A stretch of DNA of 64,000 nucleotides from Panopea generosa (lineage: Eukaryota > Mollusca > Bivalvia > Adapedonta > Hiatellidae): assembly GCA_029582155.1 (NCBI GenBank), contig CM055901.1, forward strand, positions 558,001 to 622,000, written 5' to 3'. The notes under the pieces are model-generated. The model made no database searches, was not told the origin of the DNA, and saw nothing but the letters and a program-made list of their open reading frames with translations. The position numbers and the translations under genes are program-made. This document shows positions 35,207 through 46,514 of this stretch, in pieces (position 1 is the stretch's first letter; every line of letters begins with the position of its first letter).

Positions 35207-35559
35207 TCAAGTCAGTGTCTTGTTTCATAATAAATGTACACGTTTCCGTACGTCTTCACATTTAACTTTGCCACCATTTTGCATTGAACCTTTCATCTAC
35301 TTTAAAAGTTACTTATGGCAACGTTGCAAAATTATATTCCAGTTGCAAAATTATAATTTAGTAGAATCATTTATATATAGCTCAGTAAATACACTCATTT
35401 TTCGCAAAATGGTGACAAAAACCTCTTTACATAGTAATGCTGTTGTTGTTGTTGTAGCTGTTGTATATATTCTGAAGACGCTTTTATCCAGTTTTGTATT
35501 TAGATCTCCGTAACTTTGAGCAATTTCTTTGTATTGTTTAAGTGCATCCCATCAAAAAA

Positions 35560-35681
35560 CTATAACCATAAACAAATTAAAACGTGGAAAATTGTTACAA
35601 GGCTCGGGGTATATATTGAAATTGTGCTGTAATGATGCAGTTCATTTGCTCTGTTAGTGCCACTGGCAGCCTGTCCTTCAC
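35560..35681 (-). CDS. terminal exon of GPI-anchored IgSF gene (omega site and hydrophobic tail)
   Basis: The minus strand shows a polypyrimidine acceptor TTTTTTCTGTTTTAG, then an exon whose first two bases complete a glycine codon begun by the stalk exons (phase 1). It encodes EGQAASGTNRANELHHYSTI and so on for 39 residues and ends with a hydrophobic run LVTIFHVLICLWL directly before the stop. A small-residue cluster (ASGTN), a hydrophilic spacer and a terminal hydrophobic stretch are the layout of a GPI-attachment signal, which is cut and replaced by a lipid in the ER. Proteins of the lachesin/IgLON family are commonly GPI-anchored. The cleavage residue is not certain. The exon is separated from the nearest stalk exon by an intron of about 4 kb holding the 34-bp minisatellite. 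Confidence 0.75.
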
Positions 35682-36019
35682 CTAAAACAGAAAAAACAAC
35701 ACTAAAATCATCAAATTCTTACACAACAGAATTGATAAATCAGAAAAAAAACCACACTAAAATCGTCAAATTCTAACACAACAGAATTGATCAATCAATC
35801 AAGTAAGGTTTTGATATTATATCTTATAAAAGTATCCTATGGACGAACAGAAAGGAAGTAGCAGCTCATTATTATAGATATTTATTGATATGTGCTATCA
35901 ACATATTTACTTGACTAAACACATATTACTTAAGTCCATGTTGACTGGAGGACTTTTTAACTGTTTTTCAAACCAAATTGTGTACACTCCCAATCTATAA
36001 TCAGAATAATGAGCGCTTA
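35682..36019 (-). other. intron sequence of the Ig gene
   Basis: Non-coding intron sequence immediately upstream of the terminal exon. It holds a short direct duplication (ACACTAAAATC then TCAAATTCT, at about 35,699 and 35,753). Only degraded minisatellite follows. Confidence 0.5.
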
Positions 36020-38826
36020 GTCCATTGTTAGAATGCTGAGCCAAGTCCCCGGCAGGACCATATGCCCAAGAATTGGTAGTCCCCGGCAGAACCATGTGCC
36101 CAAATATTGGTAGACCAGAAGGACCATATACCTAAGGATTGAAAGTCCAGAGCAGGACCATGGGTCAAAGGATTGATAGTCGCCAGCAGGACTATGTCAA
36201 AGGATAAGCAGTCCCCAGCAGGACCATGCTTCAAAGGATTGGCAGTCACAAGCAGGACCGTGTCAAAGAATTGTCAATTCCTAGCAGGACAATGTCAAAG
36301 GATTGGCAGACCCCAGCAAGACAATGGGTCAAAAGATTGGCAGTCCCTAGCAGGACCATGTCAAAGGATTGGCAGTCCCCAGCAGGACCATGTTAAAGGA
36401 TTGGCAGTCCCTAGCAGGACCATGTATCAAGGATTGGCAGTCCCTAGCAGGACCATGTGTCAAAGGATTGGCAGTCGCCAGCAGGACCATGTGTCAAAGG
36501 ATTGGCAGTCACTAGCAGGACCATGCATCGAAGGATTGGCCTTCCCTAGCAGGACCATGTATCAAAGGATTGGCAGTCCCCAGCAGGACCATGTCAAAGG
36601 ATTAAAAGTCCCAAGCAGGACCAATGTATCAAAGGATTGGCAGTCCCAAGCAGGACCATGTCAAAGGATTGGCAGTCCCCAGCAGGACCATGTCAAAAGA
36701 TTGGCAGTCCCTAGTAGGATCATGTATTAAAGGATTGGCAGTCCCTAGCAGGACCATGTATCAAAGGATTGGCATTCACTAGCAGGACCATGCTTAAAGG
36801 ATTGGCAGTCCCCAGCAGGACCATGTCAAAGGATTGGCAGTCCCTAGCAGGACCATGTATCAAAGGCTTGGCAGTCACCAGCAGGACTATGTATCAAAGG
36901 ATTGGCAGTCCCCAGCAGAACCTTTTGTCACAGGATTGGCAGTCCCTAGCAGGACGATGTCAAAGGATTGGCAGTCCCCAGCAGGACCATGTCAAAGTAT
37001 TGGAAGTCCCTAGCAGGACCATGTCAAAGGATTTGCAGTCCCGTGCAGGACCATGTCAAAGGATTGCCAGTCCCCAGCAGGACCATGTATCAAAAGGATT
37101 GGCAGTCCCAAGCAGGATCATGTATAAAACGATTGGTAGTCGCCATTAGGACAATGTATCAAAGGTTTGGCAGTCCCTAGCAGAACAATGTATCAAAGGA
37201 TTGGCAGTTTCCTGCAGAACCATGTGTCACAGGATTGGTAATCCCCAAGCAGGACCATGTGTCAAAGGATTGGTAGTCCCTAGCAGGACAATGTATCAAA
37301 GGTTTGGCAGTCGCCTGCTGAACCATGTGTCACAGGATTGGCAGTCCCTAGCAGGACCATGTATCAAAGGATTGGCAGTCCCTAGCAGGACCATGTACCA
37401 AAGGATTGACAGTCCCAAGCAGGACCATGTATCAAAGGATTGGCAGTCCCTATCAGGACCATGAATCAAAGGTTTGGTAGCCGCAATTAGGACAATGTAT
37501 CAGAGGTTTGGTAGTCGTCAGCAGGAATATGTATCAAAGGATTGGCAGTCCCCACCAGGACCACGTGTCATAGGATTGGTAGTCGCCAGCAGTATCATGT
37601 ATCAAAGGTTTGGCTGTCCCCAGCAAGACACGTGTTAAAGGATTGGCAATACCCAGCAGGACCATGTATCAAAGGATTGGCAGTCCTCAGCACGACAATG
37701 TATCAAAAGATTGGTAGTCCCCAGCAGTACCATGTGTCAAAGGATTGGCAGTCCCCAGCAGGACCACGTGTCAAAGGATTGGCAGTCCCTAGCAGGACCA
37801 TGTATCAAAGGATTGGCAGTCGCTAGCAGAACCATGCGTCAAAGGATTGGCAGTCCCCAGCAGGGCCATGTCAAAGGATTGGCAGTCCCTTGCAGGTACA
37901 TATATCAAAGGCTTGGCAGTCGCCATCAGGACCATGTATCAAAGGATTGGCAGTCGCCAGCAGAACCATGTGTCACAGGATTGGCAGTCCCTAGCAGGAC
38001 CATGTCAAAGGATTGTCAGTCCCCAGCAGGACCATGTCAAAGGATTGGCAGTCCCCAGCAGGACCATGTATCAAAGGATTGGCAGTCCCTAGCAGGACCA
38101 TGTATCAAAGGATTGGCAGTCCCCAGCAGGATCATGTATCAAAGGATTGGCAGTCCCTAGCAGGACCATGTATCAAAGGTTTGGTAGTCGCCATAAGGAC
38201 AATGTATCAGGTTTGGTAGTCGCCAGCAGAACCATGTATCAATGGATTTGCAGTTCTTTGCAGGACCATGTATCAAAGGATTGGCAGTCCTTAGCAGGAC
38301 CATGTATCAAAGGAATTGCAGTCCCCAGCAGGACCATGTGTCATAGGATTGGTAGTCCCCAGCAGTACCATGTATCAAAGGATTGGCAGTCCCCAGCAAG
38401 ACCACATGTTAAAGGATTGGCAGTCCCCAGCAAGACCACGTGTTAAAGGATTGGCAGTCCCCAGCAGGACCATGTGTCAAACGATTGGTAGTCCCCAGCA
38501 GGACCATGTGTCAAAAGTTGGCAGTCTCTTGCATGACAATGTATCAAAGGATTGGCAGTCCCCAGATGGACCATGTGTCAAACGATTGGTAGTCCCCAGC
38601 AGGACCATGTGTCAAAACGACTGGCAGTCCCCAGCAGGACCATGTGTCAAAGGATTGGCAGTCCCCAGCAGGACCATGTATCAAACGATTGTTAGTCCCC
38701 AGCAGGACCATGTGTCAAACGATTGGCAGTCCCCAGCAGGACCATGTGTCAAAGTATTGGCAGTCCCCAGATGGACCATGTATCAAAGGATTGGCAGTCC
38801 CCAGCAGGACCATGTGTCAAAGGATA
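36020..38826. repeat. 34-bp minisatellite, about 80 units, in intron
   Basis: The consensus unit is AAAGGATTGGCAGTCCCCAG then CAGGACCATGTATC (34 bp). A 32-bp variant lacks two bases (ATGTCAAAGG instead of ATGTATCAAAGG). The first 170 bp are degenerate. Because 34 is not divisible by 3, the frame shifts by one every unit, so translation cycles through three peptides over 102 bp and all three plus-strand frames stay open for long distances; these apparent proteins of up to 185 residues are artefacts. It lies in the Ig-gene intron between the last stalk exon and the GPI exon. Confidence 0.9.
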
Positions 38827-39734
38827 AGTACTAGGCCACGAAGACCATTTTTAGTATGTACATGTTAAACAGAAAACCTGATACGGGTGTTTGCTTGGTA
38901 AATGAATGAATATATATGTTATTTTGGCGTTACGGATGTAGACCTATTTCAGAACTTTGAGAAAAAAGTACTAGCATAAAAATCCATCATTCTATAGGTA
39001 TCTATAACTATGTTTTTATTGATAGATAAAGTGACATAGCAGTTTGACGTTTTCAATTTAAAAGGTACTCAAATCAAGCACCCGCAGCAAGAATATGTGT
39101 TATATAGTTCGAATTAAAATTATCTAGCTTATGAGTATTATATGTCTGATATTAATTGTATTTATTGTGACTTGCAACTCTGAACTAGTTTGATGGTTGG
39201 GTATTGTTAATTAGTTAATGCTTCTACTTAATGTTTTTACAAGAATATTCTTATTTGGCTTATATGAATGTTCTATAAAACTCTGATTTTTTTTAAAGGA
39301 ATTGTTGCCATCATTATCTTGCATGTTACTCAAAATTATTTTTGTTTTGCTTTTGGTTGAATTTACTAAGCCATTCTTTAAATTTCTTAAGCATATTAAT
39401 AGCAATACAAAATACACTTGTGTTGCTCTTGTTTGATATAATTATGGTTTTAATTAATGACGAAAACAACTGATCACTGCATGAAACAAAATGCAAAATA
39501 AATGGAAATCAAAGCTGTTTAATGATGATATCCTCAGACACAGCACCGATATTTATAAACGCAACATTTAGGTTCTTTGCCTTCACAAGCTACATTTAAC
39601 TAACATTTGTATTTCCATCACGATATAAAACAACCTTTTTAATGTTAAATGAATTTATACACAACATAATTGTTCAAGGAAAATTATTCATGATAAAGTA
39701 TGTAGGTGTTGAGAGGGATCATCAAGGTCTTTAC
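38827..39734 (-). other. intron sequence of the Ig gene
   Basis: AT-rich, no repeat or exon recognised. The small minus-strand frame 39,211-39,417 lacks splice signals and known motifs. Confidence 0.45.
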
Positions 39735-39950
39735 CTGGCATTAACTTTTGATTTACGCCCTGTCCAGTATGATCTATACCCGCTTGTCCCTGCACATTGA
39801 TGTTGTGTTTCGGTTGGTTTACCACTGGTTTCAACGTAAAGCCATTTTTGCCAAAAGAGTCTTTGTTTGAAGGAAAAAGCGTGGAATGGAGCAGCCCTGG
39901 TGTTGTGTGTTTTGTCTTCGTAGTCTTAGTCTTGGTGAGAATGGCGTAAT
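39735..39950 (-). CDS. IgSF gene stalk exon, copy 1 of 4 (most 3')
   Basis: Minus-strand exon of 216 nt between acceptor TGTCTCTTTCAG and donor CCAG|GTAAAG. With the split codons it adds exactly 72 residues, starting (G)AT = D and ending MPG with the G split, so it is phase 1 at both ends. The peptide is K/T/P-rich: TKTKTTKTKHTTPGLL, FPSNKDSFGKNGFTLKPVV, then a Gly/Gln-rich NVQGQAG segment. No Cys and no N-glycosylation sequon; Thr/Ser/Pro content suggests an O-glycosylated extended stalk between Ig domain and membrane. It differs from copy 2 by a few residues (PKHN for PKHT, GIDH for GRDR, GQG for GQS). Confidence 0.7.
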
Positions 39951-40093
39951 CTGAAAGAGACAGATACATAAAACAATGTATTTTATATAGATATAGTTTT
40001 TCATTGATATATACCAAATTTAAATGTTTTCTAAAAGAGAGAGAGAGAGAGAGAGATATAGAGAGAGAGAGCCAATATCATCAAGGTCTTTAC

Positions 40094-40309
40094 CCGGCAT
40101 TAACTTTTGATTTACGCTCTGTCCAGTACGATCTCTACCCGCCTGTCCCTGCACATTGATGGTATGTTTCGGTTGGTTTACCACTGGTTTCAACGTAAAG
40201 CCATTTTTGCCAAAAGAGTCTTTGTTTGAAGGAAAAAGCGTGGAATGGAGCAGCCCTGGTGTTGTGTGTTTTGTCTTCGTAGTCTTAGTCTTGGTGAGAA
40301 TGGCGTAAT
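40094..40309 (-). CDS. IgSF gene stalk exon, copy 2 of 4
   Basis: 216 nt, same splice sites and phase as copy 1 (donor CCGG|GTAAAG). The sequence around it, including part of the intron, is repeated with a period of exactly 359 bp relative to copies 1 and 3. A GA microsatellite at about 40,037-40,071 separates it from copy 1. Protein keeps the K/T-rich start and GRDRTGQS near the end. Whether copies are spliced together or used alternatively cannot be seen from the sequence. Confidence 0.7.
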
Positions 40310-40390
40310 CTGAAAGAGACAGATACATAAAACAATGTATTTTATATAGATATAGTTTTTCATTGATATATACCAAATTTAAATGTTTTC

Positions 40391-40427
<37 letters not shown>

Positions 40428-40429
40428 GA

Positions 40430-41257
40430 GCCAATATCATCAAGGTCTTTACCTGGCATTAACTTTTGATTTACGCTCTGTCCAGTATGATCTCTACCCG
40501 CCTGTCCCTGCACATTGATGGTGTGTTTCGGTTGGTTTACCACTGGTTTCAACGTAAAGCCATTTTTGCCAAAAGAATCTTTGTTTGAAGGAAAAAGCGT
40601 GGAATCGAGCAGCCCTGGTGTGGTATGTTTTGTCTTCGTAATCTTCGTCTTGGGTTGAATGGCGTTATCTGAAAGAGACAGATACATAAAACAATGTATT
40701 TTATATAGATATAGTTTTTAATTGATATATACTAAATTTATACTTTTTCTAATAAGCATTACTATTGCATACAAAGTATATAATGCACTAATATTATGCT
40801 TACGAAATAGTTCAGACCGTAATGTCAGTCATCCGTAGACAACACAGTTTAATGATTCATTTTCAGGGCTGTAATTCCAGCATTTATTATCCGATTTTGC
40901 CAGTTAAAAAACTTATCCGAGACATAATAGTTGATACAAATTGTGTAAGTTTGGTGAGGATCAGATTAAAATTGGGAATGCAAGTGTGCACACTGGGTCA
41001 AAATAAAATATTTTTGACGATTCAAAGTCCATTCATTAACCCAGCATGTATAACCCGATTCAGCTAATTTAAGTAATTGTCTACCGGTAAGATACCATGA
41101 TTACATCTATTAAATTATTGTAAAATTCTAATTAAGATAAAATTAAATGCTAGAATACACACAGGGTCAATTAATTTTTGACAATTCTAGTGACATAACC
41201 TTGGTACTGTATATCTTAGACATAGCATCATACTCTATATGGTATTGAACTAGTCAC
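40430..41257. repeat. segmental duplication, block X (pair with 41,591-42,406)
   Basis: The exon copy 3 plus about 590 bp of upstream intron (minus-strand sense) is repeated at 41,591-42,406 around exon copy 4 with scattered mismatches and small indels; the two blocks are offset by about 1,161 bp. Both end with TATGGTATTGAACTAGTCAC. It shows how the fourth stalk exon arose. Confidence 0.8.
40453..40668 (-). CDS. IgSF gene stalk exon, copy 3 of 4
   Basis: 216 nt, phase 1-1, acceptor TCTCTTTCAG and donor CCAG|GTAAAG. Begins DNAIQPKTKITKTKHTTPGL and has LLDS where the other copies have LLHS. A GA repeat at about 40,394-40,432 lies downstream. It sits at the edge of an 0.8-kb block duplicated at 41,591-42,406. 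Confidence 0.7.
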
Positions 41258-41590
41258 TATCTAATCATATATCTATAACTTCTACAAACACTTTACTTCT
41301 GTATTATTTAACTGGAATACGATTTACGACTACTTAAACATCTATAAATATGTATTAGTCTTCAAACATTTTCTTGACGTATATTTTTAATATTTTTGTC
41401 AAATAACTATTTGTGAAAAATAGCAATGCTGAAGTTAAAAGGGTTGATGAAAGCTAATTAGAAAGCAACTAAATCAGAATCTAGAGAAATGAAAAGCTCT
41501 ATCATGCAGTTCACTAAACATACAGACAGTGACTAGTGTGCCATAGCATTTATCTGTTAATCCTTTCTTTCTAACGTCATCGTTCTGAAA

Positions 41591-42406
41591 GCCAATATCA
41601 TAAAGGTCTTTACCCGGCATTAACGGTTGATTTACGCTCTGTCCGGTACGATGTCTACCCGCCTGTCCCTGCACATTGATGGTGTGTTTCGGTTGGTTTA
41701 CCACTGGTTTCAACGTAAAGCCATTTTTGCCAAAAGAGTCTTTGTTTGAAGGAAAAAGCGTGGAATGGAGCAGCCCTGGTGTTGTGTGTTTTGTCTTCAT
41801 AGTCTTAGTCTTGGTATGAATGGTGTTATCTGAAAGAGACAGATACATAAAACAATGTATTTTATATAGATATAGTTTTTCATTGATATATACTAAATTT
41901 ATACGTTTTCTAATAAGCATTACTATTGTATACAAAGTATATAATGCACTAATATTATGCTTATGAAATACTTCAGACTGTAATGTCAGTCATCTGTAGA
42001 CAACAGTTTAATGATTCATTTTCAGGGCCATAATTCCAGCACTAATTATCCCATTTTGACAGTTAAAAAACTTATCTGAGACATAATAGTTTATACATAT
42101 TGTGTAAGTTTGGTGAGGATCAGATTAAAACTGGGAATGCAAGTGTGCACACTGGGTCAAATAATATATTTTTGACGATTCAAAGGCCAATAACCCAGCA
42201 TGCATTACCCGATTCAGCTAATTTAAGTAAGCGTCTAAGATACCATGATTACATCTATTAAATTATTGTATAATTCTAATTGAGATAAAATTAAATGCTA
42301 TAATATACACGGGGTCAATTAATTTTTGACAATTCAAGTGACATATTTTTGGTACTGTATATCTTAAGACATAGCATCATACTCTATATGGTATTGAACT
42401 AGTCAC
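41591..42406. repeat. segmental duplication, block Y (pair with 40,430-41,257)
   Basis: Contains stalk exon copy 4 and its upstream intron. Short indels relative to block X (for example near 42,000 and 42,190) show the duplication is not brand new. Confidence 0.8.
41614..41829 (-). CDS. IgSF gene stalk exon, copy 4 of 4 (most 5')
   Basis: 216 nt, phase 1-1. Begins DNTIHTKTKTMKTKHTTPGL and ends NQPLMPG where the others have NQKLMPG. It is the first stalk exon after the Ig-domain exon at 43,382-43,675, whose last codon (G..) is completed by its first two bases (AT) to Asp. Slightly more diverged from copies 1-3 than they are from each other, so the 1.16-kb duplication that made it likely preceded the 359-bp tandem duplications. 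Confidence 0.7.
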
Positions 42407-43381
42407 AAATAATTGTTACCATGTCAAAAAATCACTAATTAAAGGGCCATAACTCAACATTTACTGGGGCAATCAGGCTAGTTACAGAAGCCAACCTGGA
42501 CATCTTGCAAAAATTGTGACCAAACTGGTAAATATATGTATGTATATATGTATGATATTTCGGCACAATTACTTGGTTATCGAGATGGTTTGACCAAGAC
42601 TGTTGATCAATATACATTGAAAACTAAATAGCAATTCCTGCATTGTCCACTAGCTATCAAGAAGAAAGAAACAAAACCAGAATAAATCAATAAGTATTAG
42701 CGCTTTGTTGGCGAAAGCATGCCAATAATAATAACAGATGATGTTTTCAAATAGAAAATAAAAGTAATGATAATAATAGTATTTAATACTGACATTACCA
42801 GTTGAGCAGTTAGATTAACAAGTTCAATATGTCTGTACTATGGATCAATGTGTTACGGTAGAGAGTTTTTAAATAATTATTTAATATCACCAATGTCGCC
42901 GATTGGTGAAAAACTGCCCAGGGCCTTTGCCGTCAATTGGTGACGTAGATACTCTTTTTTGGATCCGCATAACACATTGTGCAACATACCAAGGGAGGTA
43001 ACACAAAGCGAAAATGCAAAAACAAATCCGGAAAAACAGATTTTTTTTTTAGATTTTTAAATGAAATTGAATAAAATCTATATTTAACCATTTTATCAAA
43101 ATATATTTGAAAGATTTTCAATATGAACTTTAATAATGTTTTAGTTTTTTTAAACATTATCTTAAATATTTTAATATGAAACTAAATAATTCTCCTTGCA
43201 TATAAAATGTATGTGTAAGTATCACAATTATCATATTTTTATACAAATGTCTCCTTCTTTCATTATCATTTGATAATTATTACCATTATCTTTATTGTTC
43301 TGGTTTCTTTTTTAAATAATATCATACTTAATCTTAATAAATACACAATATTTTTGGAACTGGCAAAATGTTTTCCCTTAC
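42407..43381 (-). other. intron sequence of the Ig gene
   Basis: Lies between the Ig-domain exon and stalk copy 4. AT-rich, with TATATGTATG-type repeats near 42,532-42,550. No exon recognised. Minus-strand frames at 42,435-42,617 and 42,933-43,157 have no domain or splice support. Confidence 0.5.
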
Positions 43382-43675
43382 CGTATAAAAGCATCTTTTC
43401 ACTATCATATGAAATGCTATTTCTAGCATAGCACAGATATTCGCCGAAGTCATCTTCCCGGATGTCCTTAATGTGCAGACTCAAAGTCTTGCTATTCTTT
43501 GTGCCACTAAACAGCTCCACCTGGTACTTATTATTTGGTTTATGGTCTATCCCAATGCCTTCCTTCATCCAGTACATTAATGCATGAGGATAGGCAGTTA
43601 TTTCACAGTCTAATCTTGTGTCCTCTCCTACATACTGTCCAATACGCTTCTTAGGGAGTGACACTTCCGGTGCAA
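43382..43675 (-). CDS. C-terminal Ig (I-set) domain exon of lachesin/IgLON-like protein
   Basis: Minus-strand exon of 294 nt (98 codons) between acceptor TTTTTCACATTTCAG and donor TATACG|GTAAGG, phase 1 at both ends, as typical of Ig-domain exons. Protein: APEVSLPKKRIGQYVGEDTR, then the B-strand Cys (LDCEITAYPHA), the core Trp (MYWMKEG), a long CC' region, and D..EDDFGEYLCYARNS with the F-strand Cys and the D-x-G-x-Y-x-C pattern, ending with KMLLYG. The VGQY...AYP...W signature and the final LYG are typical of the third Ig domain of lachesin, DIP and IgLON adhesion proteins. A short peptide-based match, so the subfamily is not certain. Confidence 0.85.
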
Positions 43676-43829
43676 CTGAAATGTGAAAAGTTTTTTTGAT
43701 TTTATCACGTTTTACGCTAATTGATAGGGACTGAAATCTCTCAAAAGAAACATGTTATCACATCACGATATTTTGATAGGAGCTATGAATGTTTATTTGA
43801 ACCCGACCAATTGTAACGCGATTTTGACT

Positions 43830-45070
43830 ATGGAATGAAACCTCATCAACCATAACACACTTTAGCTATGAAATGTGTACTTAAACATAACAAATTATAA
43901 CGCACTTTAGCTATGAAATGTGTACTTAAACATAACAAATTATAACGCACTTAAGCTATGAAGTGTGAACCTAAACTTTACCAATTACAACACACTTTAG
44001 CTATGTGACCCTAAACCTTACCAATTATAACACCAATTATAAGCACTTTAGTTATGAAATGTGAACCCTAAACTTTACCAATTATAACGCACTTTAGCTA
44101 TGAAATGTGAACCTAAACCCTACCAATTATAATGCACTTTAGCTATGAAATGTGAACCCTAAACTTTACCAATTATAATGCACTTTAGCTATGGAATTTG
44201 AACCTAAACCTTACCAATTACAACACACTTTAACTATGAAATGTGACCCTAAACCTTACCAATTATAACGCACTTTAGTTATGAAATGTGAACCCTAAAC
44301 CTTACCAATTATAATGCACTTTAGCTATGAAATGTGAACCTAAACCTTACCAATTATAACGCACTTTAGCTATGAAATGTGAACCTAACCCTTACTAATT
44401 ATAACGCACTTTAGCTATGAAGTTTGAACCTAAACTTTACCAATTACAATGCACTTTAGCTATGAAATGTGAACCTAAACTTAACCAATTAGAACGCACT
44501 TTAGCTATGAAATGTGAACCTAACCCTTACCAATTAAAACGCACTTTAGCTATGAAATGTGAACCTAAACCTTACCAATTACAACGCACTTTAGCTATGA
44601 AATGTGAACTTAAACCTTACCAATTATAACGCACTTTAGCTATGAAATGTGAACCTAAACCTTACCAATTATACGCACTTCAGCTATGAAATGTGAACCT
44701 AAACCTTACCAATAATAATGCACTTTAGCTATGAAATGTGAACCTAAACCTTACCAATTATAACATACTTTAGCTATGAAATGTGACCCTAAACCTTACC
44801 AATTATATGCACTTCAGCTATTAAATCTGAACCTAAACCTTACCAATTATAACGCACTTTCGCTTTGAAATGTGAACCTAAACCTTACCAATTATAACGC
44901 ACTTTAGCTATGAATGTGTATTTAAACCTAACCAAATATAAAGCATGTTAAGCTATGAAGTGTGTTTAAGCCCAACTAATTATAAAATACTTTAAGCAAT
45001 GAAATGTGTACTTGGACCTAACCTATCATAACGCACTTTAATCTATGAAATATGTTTTGAAACCAAACCA
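43830..45070. repeat. 45-bp tandem repeat, about 27 units, in intron
   Basis: Unit GCACTTTAGCTATGAAATGT then GAACCTAAACCTTACCAATT and ATAAC, 45 bp. As 45 is divisible by 3, some stretches stay open and give a 15-residue repeat (44,417-44,629), but neighbouring units carry stops and indels, so it is not a gene. It lies between the two Ig-domain exons. Confidence 0.9.
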
Positions 45071-45300
45071 ATTAAAACGTATGCAACATCTGACTCATCT
45101 GAAAATTTCCTTTCAGAGTTTAGATCAGAATACTTAAATTATAATTATGTCAGAACAGTCACCATCCAGTGAGCACAATGCATTAATCTATACATACACT
45201 ACCATACAGTTTTAAGAGAATATCAAGTAAGGATACACGTATTTCTTTTTTATAGTGGGTCTAGCAAAGACCGGCGAAATGTTTCGTACATTTTGATATA

Positions 45301-46498
45301 CAGTCAAACCTGTATAAGCAGTCAACTCTATTAAACAGCCACCTGTCTTAAGCAGCCACATTTGTTATTTCCCATGTATATGCTTTCAGAGCAAACTAGA
45401 CCTATCACTGAAGGTGATGAATACCCCCGAACGCCGCCATGACAGAAAATGGTTAACCATTGTATGAAGTTTTATTAAATTATATCCAATAGTTTTAAAG
45501 TTATGCTCCAGACAAAAAAAATACTTAATAAAAGAGAATGTTATGGATTGAGTTTTTTGTATTGTTAATTTTTTTATGGTTTTGTTAAAATTAAAAACGG
45601 TCTTTTTAATTATTGTGCAGTGTACAAGCTTTCATGGCAATCAGTTAATGTTATACTTTTTCGAGTTATGTTGAGGGACAACAATTTTATGGATAAGAAA
45701 CAAACAAGAGCACTAGGAATACAATATCGAACCTGCTTTGCTCGAACTCCATGTATTCATCAACTTGGGTCTTTCATGAACTTTATTAAACTGTTATCAC
45801 TGATGGCTTTTTATGAAGAAGACAGTTTACACTTGTGGGTTTAGTGCACTTTATAACATAGTTCTGAGTGGAACTGCCAATGACACTATGAAATGAAATT
45901 CCATCCAGTACTTTAAAAGTAATGCTCCAGACAAGGGAAATATATCAAAGGGCAATAACTCTGTAATTAGCAAGAATAGAGTTATGTTTCCTGAACACTG
46001 CACTTCCTGTCATTATATTCTACCATTGTACGAAGTTTGATGAAATTCCATCCAGTACTTTAAAAGAAATGCTCCAGACAAGGGAAATATATCAAAGGGC
46101 AATAACTCTGTAATTAGCAAGAATAGAGTTATGTTTCTTGTACACTGCACTTCCTCTCATTATATTCTACCATTGTATGAAGCTTGATGAAATTCCATCC
46201 GGTACTTTTCAAGTTATGCTCCGGACAAGAAAAAATATCAAAGGGCAATAACTCTGTAATTAGCAAGAATAGAGTTATGTTTCTTGTACATTGCACTTCC
46301 TCTCATTATATTCTACCATTGTATGACGTTTGATAAAATTCCATCCAGTACTTTTCAAGTGATGCTCTGGACAAGGAAAATTGCAACGGACAGACCGACC
46401 GATAGACCGACCACAGGGTGACTCCAATATACCCCCTCAAACTTCGTTTGTCGGGGGTATAAAATTAACCTGTTTTTTGCTTAAGACAGGGTTGACTG
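45301..46498. mobile_element. pogo/Tc1-like element with a nested repeat element, beside a splice donor
   Basis: The left end CAGTCAAACCTGTATAAGC and the complement of the right end CAGTCAACCCTGTCTTAAGC are inverted repeats, with TA outside both (45,299-45,300 and 46,499-46,500). Only about 130 bp of it is its own sequence; the middle is a separate 1.07-kb element (45,393-46,463). The right edge is 14 nt from the splice donor of the exon at 46,515. No transposase. Confidence 0.7.
45393..46463. mobile_element. 147-bp-repeat element, copy A (3 units)
   Basis: Begins AAACTAGACCTATCACTGAAGG...GATGAATACCCCC and ends with a GACAGACCGACC-type microsatellite, then TTCGTTTGTCGGGGGTATA. The end inverts to TATACCCCCGAC, resembling ATACCCCCGAAC near the start. 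The core is three units of 147 bp (TTAGCAAGAATAGAGTTATG at 45,966, 46,113 and 46,260). It matches copy B at 47,851 including the non-repetitive head, where a 63-74 residue frame recurs in both copies without being a recognisable gene. Confidence 0.8.
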
Positions 46499-46514
46499 TA
46501 TACGGTTCACTTAC

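Noticed and set aside
36173..38868. Several long plus-strand frames with repeats such as KDWQSPAGPC and GLAVPSRTM
   Set aside because: They are three phases of the same 34-bp minisatellite; all frames are open and none has a start context, domain or splice support.
44417..44629. 15-residue repeat protein (MKCEPK.YQLQRTLA)
   Set aside because: It is a lucky stretch of the 45-bp tandem repeat; neighbouring units have stops and indels and it is antisense in an intron.
45620..45844. A 74-codon frame recurring at 48,077-48,280
   Set aside because: It is in the non-repetitive head of the 147-bp-repeat element; recurrence reflects element copies, not a conserved gene, and the C-termini differ.
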